Below, in pieces: positions 25,036 through 33,414 of a stretch of DNA of 64,000 bases. The DNA comes from Mesorhizobium plurifarium. GTDB lineage: Bacteria; Pseudomonadota; Alphaproteobacteria; Rhizobiales; Rhizobiaceae. A program made the translations under genes and the position numbers. The notes below the pieces were generated by a model, which had not been told where the DNA came from, searched no databases, and saw only the letters and a program-made list of their open reading frames with translations. The stretch is from positions 59,384-123,383 of the forward strand of contig CCNB01000002.1 of the NCBI GenBank assembly GCA_000824785.1. Direction: 5' to 3'. Numbering within the stretch: the first letter of the stretch is position 1; each line of letters opens with the position of its first letter.

Positions 25036-25992
25036 ATGTCTGAAGTGGACTGGCTTAGCCATCTCTTGCAAATCATCACCGTCAGCGGCCAGCTCGAGGT
25101 TCGCTGCGCCTATGGTGCGCCGTGGCGTGTCGCCTGGGGCCGAGCGGCGGCGAACGAGATCCCCTATCACGTCATAGTCAAGGGCCGGGCCGTTCTCGAG
25201 GATCCGGAGTCGAAAACGGTGCGGGAACTGGTGAGCGGAGATATCGTGCTGCTCCCCCACGGTGCGCCGCATGTGCTGCACGACGGCAGCGGGCAAACAC
25301 CAATCCGGACGCACGAAAGCGTGGGCTCCGCCGGATGGATGCTGAGCGAGAACGACAGCCAGGGCGAGCAACTGGATCTGTTGTGCGGGCGATTTTTCGT
25401 CGCGCCGCCCCATGATCGGCTGATCCGCAGCTACCTGCCCACAAATCTGGTGGCGCGGGCAACGGACGGCCATGCGGAAGAAGGCATCGGGTCCGCTTCC
25501 AACCAACTTGCCGGTCTTGTCGGGCTGATGCGAATGGAGTCAGCCGGCGACCGAGCCGGAGGACGCGCCATTCTCAACGCGCTTTCGTCGGCCCTGTTCA
25601 CATTGGTCCTGCGCGCGGCGAGCCAATCGGGGAAAGCCCCGGAGGGCTTGTTGGCCTTGGCCGGCCATCCGCGCCTTGCTCCGGCCATGGCCGCGATGTT
25701 CGCCAATCCGGCACGGCCTTGGAAACTGCCCGAACTGGCCGATTTGTGCGGCATGTCACGCGCCACGTTCATGCGCCAGTTTCAGGACAAGTTGGGTCGC
25801 TCCGCCCTCGACTTCGTGACCGATCTGCGCATGAGCCTGGCCGCCAACGAGCTCAGGAAACCGGCGATCAGCACGGAAGCTGTGGCCGAGACCGTTGGTT
25901 ATCAATCCGTTTCGGCCTTCCGGCATGTCTTCGCGGAAAGGATGGGAATGACGCCGGGTGAGTGGCGGCAACTGGCGCGCAAGGGCGAGTAA
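25036..25992 (+). CDS. AraC-family regulator with N-terminal cupin
   Basis: A 318-residue regulator. Residues about 10-190 form a cupin-type sensor domain (HVIVKGRAVLED, ELVSGDIVLLPHGAPHVLHD), and the last 100 residues are two AraC helix-turn-helices (LPELADLCGMSRATFMRQFQ and ISTEAVAETVGYQSVSAFRH with MGMTPGEWR). This architecture is common in regulators placed beside reductase or alkylhydroperoxidase genes they control. It stands upstream of and co-directional with the nitroreductase/AhpD/azoreductase genes and probably activates them in response to a small electrophile or quinone. The inducer is not deducible. Confidence 0.9.
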   Translation: MSEVDWLSHLLQIITVSGQLEVRCAYGAPWRVAWGRAAANEIPYHVIVKGRAVLEDPESKTVRELVSGDIVLLPHGAPHVLHDGSGQTPIRTHESVGSAGWMLSENDSQGEQLDLLCGRFFVAPPHDRLIRSYLPTNLVARATDGHAEEGIGSASNQLAGLVGLMRMESAGDRAGGRAILNALSSALFTLVLRAASQSGKAPEGLLALAGHPRLAPAMAAMFANPARPWKLPELADLCGMSRATFMRQFQDKLGRSALDFVTDLRMSLAANELRKPAISTEAVAETVGYQSVSAFRHVFAERMGMTPGEWRQLARKGE

Positions 25993-26045
25993 GCCGCGCG
26001 GTCCAAGATTCAGGACGACGTAGTTTGATCCTTTTGCGCATCATA

Positions 26046-26074
26046 TTGAGCTAATTCAGTCTCGAAATTATCAT
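26046..26074 (+). promoter_or_regulatory. Candidate sigma-70 promoter before the nitroreductase gene
   Basis: TTGAGC at 26046-26051 and TATCAT at 26069-26074 are separated by 17 bases, 50 bases before the ATG at 26124. The segment is noticeably AT-richer than its surroundings. Confidence 0.5.
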
Positions 26075-26123
26075 TCCTGCCCGTAAATTGGCTTCCGCAA
26101 TCACTTGATAAGGGAGCCATCCA

Positions 26124-26831
26124 ATGAACTGCATCAGCGCCGCCACCGCCGGAACCGCGACCCGCACAGCCGCCGAGATCTTCGGGGAGACCGGGAAGAG
26201 CGGAAACGCTTTCGCGACCAACGCCGTCATCGAAACCATCCTGAGCCGCAGCGCCGCCAAGTACTACGACGCTACCGCCACCCTGAGCGACGACCAGATC
26301 CGCGACCTGGTGCGTATCGGCACGTCCGCGCCAACTTCCTTCCACCTGCAGAACTGGCGCTTCATCGCCGTACGCTCGCCTGAAGCCAAGGCAAGGCTGC
26401 GTCCGATCGCCTGGAATCAGCCCGCGATCACCGATGCCGCGGTGACCTTCATCATCATCGGCCAGCTTGCCGATGCCAGCACCGTTCCCGACCGCCTGGC
26501 GCCCGTGGTGGAAGCAGGCATCATGCCGGCGCGTCTGGTGCCGGACTGGGAAATCCCCGCTCGTGGTCTGTATGACAACCAGCCGCAGCGTCAGCGCGAC
26601 GAAGCCGTGCGCTCCGCGACCTTCGGCGCCGCGGCGATCATCTACGCGGCCCGTTCGCTGGGCCTGGGTTCGACGCCGATGATCGGCTTCGACGCCGAGG
26701 CCGTGCACAGCGAGTTCGGCCTGGCCGAGGACGAAGTGCCGGTCATGCTGCTGACCGTCGGGCCGGAGCGGGCTGGGAACTGGCCGCAGAAGCCGCGCCT
26801 GCCTGTGGCCGATGTCCTGGACTTCGCATAA
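26124..26831 (+). CDS. Nitroreductase-family protein
   Basis: A 235-residue FMN-dependent oxidoreductase of the nitroreductase fold. The N-terminal family block is RSAAKYYDATATLSDDQIRD and TSAPTSFHLQNWRFIAV; the later AAIIYAARSLGLGSTPMIGF segment and a VTVGPE-like strand also fit. These homodimers reduce nitroaromatics, quinones or other activated groups with NAD(P)H. About 30 N-terminal residues precede the domain. A GGGAG ribosome-binding site lies before the ATG. It forms a likely operon with the AhpD-like gene (34-base gap) and the azoreductase. Confidence 0.9.
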   Translation: MNCISAATAGTATRTAAEIFGETGKSGNAFATNAVIETILSRSAAKYYDATATLSDDQIRDLVRIGTSAPTSFHLQNWRFIAVRSPEAKARLRPIAWNQPAITDAAVTFIIIGQLADASTVPDRLAPVVEAGIMPARLVPDWEIPARGLYDNQPQRQRDEAVRSATFGAAAIIYAARSLGLGSTPMIGFDAEAVHSEFGLAEDEVPVMLLTVGPERAGNWPQKPRLPVADVLDFA

Positions 26832-26865
26832 TCCTCAATTATTTCAGAAGCTTATGGAGATTACG

Positions 26866-27411
26866 ATGGCGAGAACCGCTGCTCTGAAACCGGAACAGGT
26901 GCCGGCCGAATCCAAATCGACGCTCGACGCTTTCACCAGGAATATCGGTTTCACACCCAATATGATGGCGGCCTTCGCGCAGAGCCCGATCGCGTTCAAC
27001 GCCTGGGCCACTCTGCTCGGCTCGCTGAGCAAGGCCCTGGACGTGAAGACGCGTGACAGTATCGGCCTCGCGGTCTCCGAAGTGAACGGTTGCAACTATT
27101 GCCTCACGGTTCACAGCTTCACGGCCGAGCATATGGCCAAGTTGCCGGCGGATGACGTCATTCTCGCTCGCAAGGGTCGGGCCAGGGACCCGAAGCGGGA
27201 CGCGGCTCTGCAGTTCGCGCGCAAGGTCATCGAGACCCGGGGGCACGTCAGTGATGCCGACCTGCAAGCGGTTCGCCGGGTTGGCTACACGGATGCGAAC
27301 ATCATCGAGATCGTCGCGTTGGTGGCGATGTACTCCCTGACCAACTTCTTCAACAACGTGTTCGATCACGAGAAGGACTTTCCAGCCGTGATGCCGGCCG
27401 GCTCGATCTGA
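26866..27411 (+). CDS. AhpD/carboxymuconolactone-decarboxylase-family protein
   Basis: A 181-residue all-helical protein with the AhpD-type redox motif in NGCNYCLTVHSFTA: CxxC followed by His three residues on. Such proteins reduce peroxides, or act as peroxidase-like partners of oxidoreductases. It resembles the uncharacterised peroxidase-related subfamily (NIGFTPNMMAAFAQSP near the N-terminus). The ATG at 26866 follows TATGGAGA. It lies between nitroreductase and azoreductase genes, which suggests a joint response to redox-cycling or electrophilic compounds. Confidence 0.9.
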   Translation: MARTAALKPEQVPAESKSTLDAFTRNIGFTPNMMAAFAQSPIAFNAWATLLGSLSKALDVKTRDSIGLAVSEVNGCNYCLTVHSFTAEHMAKLPADDVILARKGRARDPKRDAALQFARKVIETRGHVSDADLQAVRRVGYTDANIIEIVALVAMYSLTNFFNNVFDHEKDFPAVMPAGSI

Positions 27412-27454
27412 GCTCGGTCCTGTCGCAACCTCGTGAAGCCATTGGAACAGTCAC

Positions 27455-28198
27455 ATGAACATTCTTCATATCGATGTCAGTCCGCGACAGGAATCGCATA
27501 GCCGCCAGCTTTCGGCGGCGATCGTCGAAAGGCTCCTTAGGCTTGCGCCCGGGGCGAGCATCAGTCGACGTGATTTGGGAGCGGATCCGTTGCCTCACAC
27601 CGCGGCCGACTACGCATTCGCGCTGTCGACGCCGGCCACGTTGGCGGCGCCTCCAAAGGGCGCGGTGGATATTTCCGAGGCGCTCATTCGGGAAGTCGAG
27701 ACGGCCGATGTGATTGTCATCGGAACGCCGATGTACAACTTCACCATTCCCTCGATCCTCAAGGCCTGGATCGACCAGATCCTGCGCGTCGGTCGCACGA
27801 TGAAGTCGACACCGGCCGGAAAGGTGGGAATGCTCCGGGATCGTCCGGTGTTTATCGGCGTCGCTTCCGGTGGCGTTTTCTCCGGCGAGCGAGCGAACCA
27901 ACCCGATTTTCTCACGCCGTATCTCTCGCTGGCGCTGAACTCCATTGGGCTGAAGACCCTGCAATTCCTCCCGCTGCAGGCCACCGCGTTTCTTGACGGG
28001 GACAAGGCCGCATTGGCGAGGGAGAAGGCCTTGGCGGCGATCGATCTGACGGTCGTGCGAGAGCTTCGAGGCGTCGATGGTTGGCCTGCAGTGCTCGCAA
28101 GCGCCGGTAGACCGTATCGCGGTGTCCGCCCTGCCCTGAGGCGGTCGCGCCGGCATTCTGAGGCGCGCCCCGCAAACTCTTGGTACGCCCGCACCTGA
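27455..28198 (+). CDS. FMN-dependent NADH-azoreductase family protein
   Basis: A 247-residue flavodoxin-fold reductase of the AzoR/AcpD type. The N-terminal HIDVSPRQESHSRQLS binds the FMN phosphate, GTPMYNFTIPSILKAWIDQI is the hallmark FMN loop, and VASGGVFSG follows. AzoR reduces azo dyes and quinones using NADH. The usual family length is about 200 residues; the last 35 to 40 residues here (Arg-rich, RPALRRSRRHSEARPANSW) look like readthrough into non-conserved sequence, possibly after a frameshift near the original stop. It follows the AhpD-like gene at a 43-base gap. Confidence 0.88.
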   Translation: MNILHIDVSPRQESHSRQLSAAIVERLLRLAPGASISRRDLGADPLPHTAADYAFALSTPATLAAPPKGAVDISEALIREVETADVIVIGTPMYNFTIPSILKAWIDQILRVGRTMKSTPAGKVGMLRDRPVFIGVASGGVFSGERANQPDFLTPYLSLALNSIGLKTLQFLPLQATAFLDGDKAALAREKALAAIDLTVVRELRGVDGWPAVLASAGRPYRGVRPALRRSRRHSEARPANSWYART

Positions 28199-28242
28199 AC
28201 CCTCCGGCGTCCGCCGGACTATGAACACGAGGTCCTTTGACG

Positions 28243-28779
28243 ATGTCACCTACCCGCACCAGAGCAACAGCCGCTGATGGCGGTACGCCTCCCCAGATCG
28301 GCGACAGGATCACCGATAAATCAGCGCCACCCGACGACGGCGCCGTCCGCGAATGGATCGGACCGGAGGCGTTCGAGCGCTGGGCCGAGCTGCGAAGCTG
28401 GATAGACGAATCCTACCCTGGGGTTTTCACGCCGGACTGGCTCTACGGCGGCAAGAACCGCGGTTGGTCCTTGCGCTACAAGAAGACCAAGGCGCTCTGC
28501 ACCTTGGTGCCGGAATACCGCCGGTTTTCGGTTGTCGTGGTCATGGGTGGAGCAGAACGAGAGAAGTTCGAGCAGCGGCGTTATGTCTGGCGCCCGCGAC
28601 TGGTCAAGCTCTACGATGAAGCCAAGACATACATCGACGGAAAATGGCTGACGACTGCCATCGCATCGGCAGATGATCTGCATGATGTGACGGAGCTTCT
28701 GACGATGAAGCGCCCGCCGTCGTCGGCATCACGCAGCAATTCGGCATCAAGTCCGTCGCGGAAGGCGTCGAACCGATAG
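28243..28779 (+). CDS. DUF3788 family protein
   Basis: A 178-residue protein. The central part (EWIGPEAFERWAELRSWIDE, then DWLYGGKNRGWSLRYKKTKA and CTLVPEYRRFSVVVVMG) is typical of DUF3788, a small cytosolic alpha/beta family of unknown function related to DUF1801/YdhG-like folds. The C-terminal 30 residues are Ser/Arg-rich and probably not part of the fold. Start ATG 28243; GAGG lies about ten bases upstream. Co-directional with the redox genes. Confidence 0.8.
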   Translation: MSPTRTRATAADGGTPPQIGDRITDKSAPPDDGAVREWIGPEAFERWAELRSWIDESYPGVFTPDWLYGGKNRGWSLRYKKTKALCTLVPEYRRFSVVVVMGGAEREKFEQRRYVWRPRLVKLYDEAKTYIDGKWLTTAIASADDLHDVTELLTMKRPPSSASRSNSASSPSRKASNR

Positions 28780-28851
28780 CCAACCGCGTGAGAGATCGAA
28801 AAGACCCCCCACCGCTGCAATTCACCTCGAACGAACAAGGAGACAATTCCC

Positions 28852-29769
28852 ATGAAAGCAATCGTTGTAACGGACCAGACTGCGGGACCAGCCGGAATGA
28901 AACTGGTGGAGCGGCCCGAGCCGCAAGCCGCGATAAACGACGTCGTCGTTCAGGTTCACGCGGCGGGATTCGTCAACACCGAACTGGAGTGGCCTTCGAC
29001 CTGGGCGGATCGGGCCTTCCGTGACCGGACGCCGTCGATCCTCGGCCATGAATTGGCCGGTGTGGTCACCGCGCTCGGCTACGGCACCACGGGGCTGTCG
29101 ATCGGCCAACGGGTGTTCGGCCTGTCGGACTGGCATCGCGACGGCACGCTCGCCGAGTATGTCGCCATGGAGGCACGCAACCTCGCGCCGCTGCCCGGCG
29201 ATGTCGACTTCACCGTGGGCGCGAGCTTGCCGATCTCGGGCCTCACCGCATGGCAGGGCCTGTTCCAGCACGGCCGCCTTCAGGCGGGACAGAGCGTGCT
29301 GGCGCATGGCGCGGCCGGCGCCGTCGGTTCGGTCGTGACGCAGCTTGCGCGGGAAGCCGGTGCCTATGTCATCGGCACCGGCCGCGCCGCCGACCGCCAG
29401 AAGGCTCTCGACTTCGGTGCAAATGAATTCGTCGATCTTGGGAACGACACCCTGGAGGACATCGGCGGCGTCGACCTGGTGTTCGACGTCATCGGCGGCG
29501 ACATCCAGAAGCGGTCCGCAGCGCTGGTCCGGGCCGGAGGAACGCTGGTGACCGTCGTCGCGCCGACGGATGTTCGACCCGCCGACGGCCTGACGGTCGA
29601 CTTCGTCGTCGAGGCCGATCGCGTCCAGCTATCCGAGATAGTCCAGCGGGTGCGGGACGGAAGACTGCGGCCGAACATCGGCAAGGTGTCACCTCTCGAC
29701 GATGCCGTCGCAACCTTCAATTCGACCGAGCGGCGCGCGGGGAAGACCGTCATCCGCGTCCGTCCGTAA
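28852..29769 (+). CDS. NAD(P)-dependent quinone-oxidoreductase-like (MDR) protein
   Basis: A 305-residue medium-chain dehydrogenase/reductase of the zinc-free quinone oxidoreductase type. It has an N-terminal GroES-like domain (PSILGHELAGVVTALGYGTT) and a Rossmann domain with the cofactor loop AHGAAGAVGSVVTQLAREAG. No zinc-ligand pattern is evident. Such enzymes reduce quinones, enones or aldehydes with NADPH. A run of AAGGAGA precedes the ATG. It closes the redox group and is followed by a hairpin. Confidence 0.9.
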   Translation: MKAIVVTDQTAGPAGMKLVERPEPQAAINDVVVQVHAAGFVNTELEWPSTWADRAFRDRTPSILGHELAGVVTALGYGTTGLSIGQRVFGLSDWHRDGTLAEYVAMEARNLAPLPGDVDFTVGASLPISGLTAWQGLFQHGRLQAGQSVLAHGAAGAVGSVVTQLAREAGAYVIGTGRAADRQKALDFGANEFVDLGNDTLEDIGGVDLVFDVIGGDIQKRSAALVRAGGTLVTVVAPTDVRPADGLTVDFVVEADRVQLSEIVQRVRDGRLRPNIGKVSPLDDAVATFNSTERRAGKTVIRVRP

Positions 29770-29775
29770 AGGCCT

Positions 29776-29804
29776 CGGGGAGAGGGGCGGTTCCTCTCTC
29801 CCCG
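29776..29804 (+). terminator. Hairpin after the MDR gene
   Basis: CGGGGAGAG at 29776-29784 pairs perfectly with CTCTCCCCG at 29796-29804 across an 11-base loop, seven bases after the MDR stop. There is no long T tract, so it is a likely but not classical terminator. Confidence 0.6.
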
Positions 29805-30158
29805 GTTGTCGTCCGGCGTCCCACCGGGCCGCGCGGAGCGACATGACGACGCGATTACGACTGGCGCTTCGAAGATCGGCTGCGGCGTAACTTTTTGACA
29901 CGCTTCATGTCGGCATTCCTGCACTGTCCCGGTTCGCGTCCCGCAGCGCTCTAAACGATCGAGTATGGCAGGACGGCTCGCGAGTCCGGGTCGATGCTCA
30001 GCCGCCGCTTGAGCGGCGGCACTGCACGCTGGCCGCAATTGATCAATGTCCTCCATGCAGCCCAGGCCGTGCTCGACCTCATGGAGGGCAGGAGGCGCAA
30101 CGCGTAGGGCGTTCACCCTCTCTCGAAAAAACGCAGAACCGCTGTTTGTTTGACGGCT
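29805..30158. other. Intergenic stretch with a second hairpin and possible gene remnant
   Basis: About 350 bases. It contains a strong hairpin at 30001-30020 (GCCGCCGC and GCGGCGGC around TTGA). Just after it a + frame reads GGTARWPQLINVLHAAQAVL then DLMEGRRRNA and stops near 30106, which looks like the C-terminal end of a lost helical protein. I could not identify the source. Confidence 0.4.
30001..30020. repeat. GC-rich hairpin
   Basis: Eight-base perfect inverted repeat GCCGCCGC/GCGGCGGC with a TTGA loop, between two unrelated operons. It could act as a terminator for leftward transcription from the thiolase gene. Confidence 0.5.
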
Positions 30159-31334
30159 TCACCGCTCCAGGCAGATCGCCACTCCCTGACCGCCGCCGAT
30201 GCAGAGCGAGGCGAGGCCCTTCTTCGCGCCGCGGCGGACCATTTCGTGCAACAGCGTCACCACGATGCGGCAGCCGGAGCCGGCCAGCGGATGGCCGAGC
30301 GCGATGGCGCCGCCGCTCAGGTTGATGATGTCCTCGTTCCAGCCCATCTCGCGGTTGACCGCGATGGCTTGCGCGGCGAAGGCTTCGTTGATCTCCATCA
30401 CATCGAGGTCGGACGCGCGCCAGCCGGCCTTATCCAGCGCGCGGCGCGAGGCTGCCACCGGTCCGAGGCCCATATCCATCGGCTCGACGCCCGCGGAAGC
30501 GTAGGACGCGATGCGGGCGAGGGGCGTCAGGCCGAGTTCCTTCATGCGCGCCTCCGACATCACCAGCACCGCCGCCGCGCCGTCGTTGAGACCGGAGGAG
30601 TTGCCGGCGGTGATTGTCCCCGCTGCATCGAAGACCGGTCTCAGCCGGCCGAGGCCTTCAATCGTGGTGGAAGGATTGGGATGCTCGTCACGCTCGATGA
30701 CGACATCGCCTTGCCTGGTCTTGATCGACACCGGGACGATCTCTTCGTCGAACCTGCCGGCCCGGATGGCGGCGTCGGCCTTCTCCTGCGAGCGCAGCGC
30801 GAAACGGTCCTGTTCCTCGCGGGTGATCTGGTAGCGCCGCGCCAGCGTTTCGGCGGTCACGCCCATATGCACCTGATGGAAGGCATCCCACAGCCCGTCG
30901 GTGATCATGGAATCCTTGACGGTACGGTCGCCCATGCGGATACCGGCGCGGGCGCCGTGAATGACATGCGGCGCCGAGGTCATCGAATCCTGCCCGCCGG
31001 CGATCACGCAATCGGCGTCGCCGCAGCGGATGGCCTGGGCGGCGAGATGGATGGACTTCTGGCCGGCGCCGCACACCTTGTTAACGGTCATGGCGGGAAC
31101 GCTGACCGGCAGGCCGGCCTTCAGTGAAGCTTGCCTGGCGGGGTTCTGCCCGGCGCCGCCGGTCAGCACCTGGCCCATGATCACCTCGCCGACGGCATCG
31201 GGCGCGAGCTGGGTATCGGCAAGCATTGCCTGGATAAGCTGCCCGCCGAGTTCCGCCGCCGACAGGCTGGCGAACGCGCCATTCAGCTTGCCGATGGGCG
31301 TCCGCTTGGCGGCAACGATATGCACGGCATCCAT
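30159..31334 (-). CDS. Acetyl-CoA C-acetyltransferase (thiolase)
   Basis: A 391-residue degradative/biosynthetic thiolase with all catalytic elements: the nucleophile Cys in VNKVCGAGQKSIHLA near residue 89, His in GGAIALGHPLAGSGCR, and Cys in CIGGGQG near the end. It interconverts acetoacetyl-CoA and two acetyl-CoA. It is divergent from the acetoacetyl-CoA synthetase operon and shares the intergenic palindrome, so a GntR repressor probably controls both. Together they would turn acetoacetate into acetyl-CoA. Confidence 0.94.
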   Translation of the reverse strand: MDAVHIVAAKRTPIGKLNGAFASLSAAELGGQLIQAMLADTQLAPDAVGEVIMGQVLTGGAGQNPARQASLKAGLPVSVPAMTVNKVCGAGQKSIHLAAQAIRCGDADCVIAGGQDSMTSAPHVIHGARAGIRMGDRTVKDSMITDGLWDAFHQVHMGVTAETLARRYQITREEQDRFALRSQEKADAAIRAGRFDEEIVPVSIKTRQGDVVIERDEHPNPSTTIEGLGRLRPVFDAAGTITAGNSSGLNDGAAAVLVMSEARMKELGLTPLARIASYASAGVEPMDMGLGPVAASRRALDKAGWRASDLDVMEINEAFAAQAIAVNREMGWNEDIINLSGGAIALGHPLAGSGCRIVVTLLHEMVRRGAKKGLASLCIGGGQGVAICLER

Positions 31335-31377
31335 TTCCGATCCTCCGCCGGGCGATCCACATAGGCGGGATCACCGC

Positions 31378-31406
31378 TTGACATTCTGGTTATAACCAAT
31401 AATCAT
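31378..31406 (+). promoter_or_regulatory. Promoter with embedded GntR operator (acetoacetate operon)
   Basis: TTGACA at 31378-31383 and AATCAT at 31401-31406 are 17 bases apart. The 12-base perfect palindrome TGGTTATAACCA (31387-31398) lies inside the spacer, where a bound repressor would block RNA polymerase. The same palindrome occurs at 37628-37639, next to the GntR gene's 3' end. Confidence 0.75.
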
Positions 31407-31467
31407 GAAACGCATCGGCAGGCAAGGTCGCGGCATCGAGCCCGGCCTGCGTTGCGGGAGGAAATCC

Positions 31468-33414
31468 ATGTCATCCGTGCTTTGGACGCCGGCGCAGGCG
31501 GCGTTCCAATCGTCCAACCTTGCGCGCTTTTCGACGGCCAACGGCTTCGACCCGGGCGACTACGAGACGCTGCATCGCTGGTCGGTCGGCGATCCCGGGG
31601 CCTTCTGGCGGGCGGTGTGGGATTTTGCCGAGGTGATCGGCGATCCGGGCCCGATCTCCTTCCTGCGCGACGACAATGCGCCGATGACCGGGAGCCGCTT
31701 CCTGCCGGAAGCCTCGCTCAATCTCGCGGAAAACCTGCTGCGCGGCGACGAGGAGAGGGTTGCTCTCATCGAAGCCGACGAAAGCGGCCATTTCCGCACC
31801 GTCACGCTCGGCGAACTGCGCCGTCTCGTCGCCCGGACGGCCGACGGCCTGCGCGCGGCCGGTATCGGCAAGGGCGATTGCGTCGGCGGCATCCTGCCCA
31901 ACCGTGTCGAAGGCCTCGTGGCGTTGCTGGCGACCCTGTCGGTCGGCGCCGTCTGGTCGTCCTGCTCACCGGATTTCGGCGCCGCCGCGATCGTCGACCG
32001 CCTCGGCCAGATCGGCGTCAAGGTGCTGTTCGCGGCACCCCGCTACCGCTATGCGGGCAAGGAGCACGACATCTCCGGCAGGCTGGCCGAGATCGTCGCC
32101 GCGATGCCGACGGTGACGACGCTGGTGCTGACCGGCGAAGCGGGCGCCGGGCCGGACTGCGCGGCGGATTGCATTGCATTCGACGATTTCGGCGGCGACG
32201 GCCGGCTCATTTTCGAGCGCGTGCCCTTCGACCATCCGGCCTATGTGCTCTACACCTCCGGCACCACAGGCGCGCCGAAGGCGATCGTCCATCGCGCCGG
32301 CGGCGTGCTGCTCCAGCATCTGAAGGAGCATCTGCTGCATGGCGATGTTCGCCCGGGCGACGTGATGAGCTGGTACACCAACACCGCCTGGATGATGTAC
32401 CACTGGCTGATCTCGGGCCTCGCCTGCCACGCGACAGTGGTGCTCTATGACGGTGCGCCGATCCTGAAATCGGCCGACGGCCTCGATCCCAGCCCGCTCT
32501 GGAAGCTGGCCGAGCGCGCCCGCGTCACGCATTTCGGCACCAGCCCGAAATATCTGGCCACGCTCGCCGCCGAAAACTACGCGCCAAGGAGCCTGCACGA
32601 TCTCTCATCGCTGCGCTCGCTGCTGTCGGCCGGCGCACCCGTCTCACCCGGGCAATTCGACTGGGTCTACGATCATGTGAAGCGCGATATGATCTTTGCC
32701 TCCATCTCCGGTGGCACCGAGATCATCGGCTGTTTCCTGCTGGGATCGCCGATCCATCCTGTGCGGCGTGGTGAATTGACGACGAAAGGCCTCGGCCTCG
32801 CCGTCGCCGTCATGGACGAGCGCAATGCGCCGGTCATCGGCCGTCAGGGCGATCTCGTCTGCACCGAGCCGTTCCCATCCATGCCGCTGACCTTCTGGGG
32901 CAAGGACGGCGATCAGCGCTATCACGCCGCCTATTTCGCCGCGCGGCGCGAGATCTGGACGCATGGCGACGTCGCCGAGATGACCGCCTTTGGCTCGGGG
33001 ATCATCCACGGCCGCTCGGACACGACGCTGAAACCCGGCGGCGTGCGCATCGGCACGGCGGAAATCTACGCGGCCTGCGAGAATTTCGCCGAGATCGAGG
33101 ATTGCCTGGTCTTCGGCGCGCCGGTCGAGGGCGATGAGGAAATCGTGCTCTGCGTCAAGCTGAACGACGGCTTTGCGCTGACGTCCGAGCTTGCCGCGCG
33201 AATCCGCGGCGCGATCCGCGAAGGCGCCTCGCCGCGCCATGTGCCGCATCGCATCCACGCGGTGCAGGCCGTGCCCTACACGCTGAACGGCAAGCGCGTC
33301 GAGGGCGCGGCCCGTACGACGCTCGAGGGCAAGCCGGTCAAGAACATGGCTTCGCTCGCCAATCCGGCCTGCCTCGAGGAATACCGCGCGCTCGACCGGA
33401 GCAAGGCGGCATGA
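31468..33414 (+). CDS. Acetoacetyl-CoA synthetase (acetoacetate-CoA ligase)
   Basis: A 648-residue member of the ANL (AMP-forming acyl-CoA synthetase) superfamily, full length for AacS. The P-loop-like motif is YVLYTSGTTGAPKAIVHRAG, followed by the AacS-type segment YTNTAWMMYHWLISGLA. The C-terminal domain has GRSDTTLKPGGVRIGTAEIY and the catalytic-Lys region TLNGKRVEGAA. It activates acetoacetate to acetoacetyl-CoA, which the divergent thiolase can split. The ATG at 31468 sits behind GGGAGGAAA. It is the first gene of an operon ending with a GntR regulator. Confidence 0.94.
   Translation: MSSVLWTPAQAAFQSSNLARFSTANGFDPGDYETLHRWSVGDPGAFWRAVWDFAEVIGDPGPISFLRDDNAPMTGSRFLPEASLNLAENLLRGDEERVALIEADESGHFRTVTLGELRRLVARTADGLRAAGIGKGDCVGGILPNRVEGLVALLATLSVGAVWSSCSPDFGAAAIVDRLGQIGVKVLFAAPRYRYAGKEHDISGRLAEIVAAMPTVTTLVLTGEAGAGPDCAADCIAFDDFGGDGRLIFERVPFDHPAYVLYTSGTTGAPKAIVHRAGGVLLQHLKEHLLHGDVRPGDVMSWYTNTAWMMYHWLISGLACHATVVLYDGAPILKSADGLDPSPLWKLAERARVTHFGTSPKYLATLAAENYAPRSLHDLSSLRSLLSAGAPVSPGQFDWVYDHVKRDMIFASISGGTEIIGCFLLGSPIHPVRRGELTTKGLGLAVAVMDERNAPVIGRQGDLVCTEPFPSMPLTFWGKDGDQRYHAAYFAARREIWTHGDVAEMTAFGSGIIHGRSDTTLKPGGVRIGTAEIYAACENFAEIEDCLVFGAPVEGDEEIVLCVKLNDGFALTSELAARIRGAIREGASPRHVPHRIHAVQAVPYTLNGKRVEGAARTTLEGKPVKNMASLANPACLEEYRALDRSKAA

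Noticed and set aside
29364..30116. Frame of about 250 codons antisense to the MDR gene and the following spacer
   Set aside because: Its sequence is not protein-like, and its greater part mirrors the MDR coding sequence.
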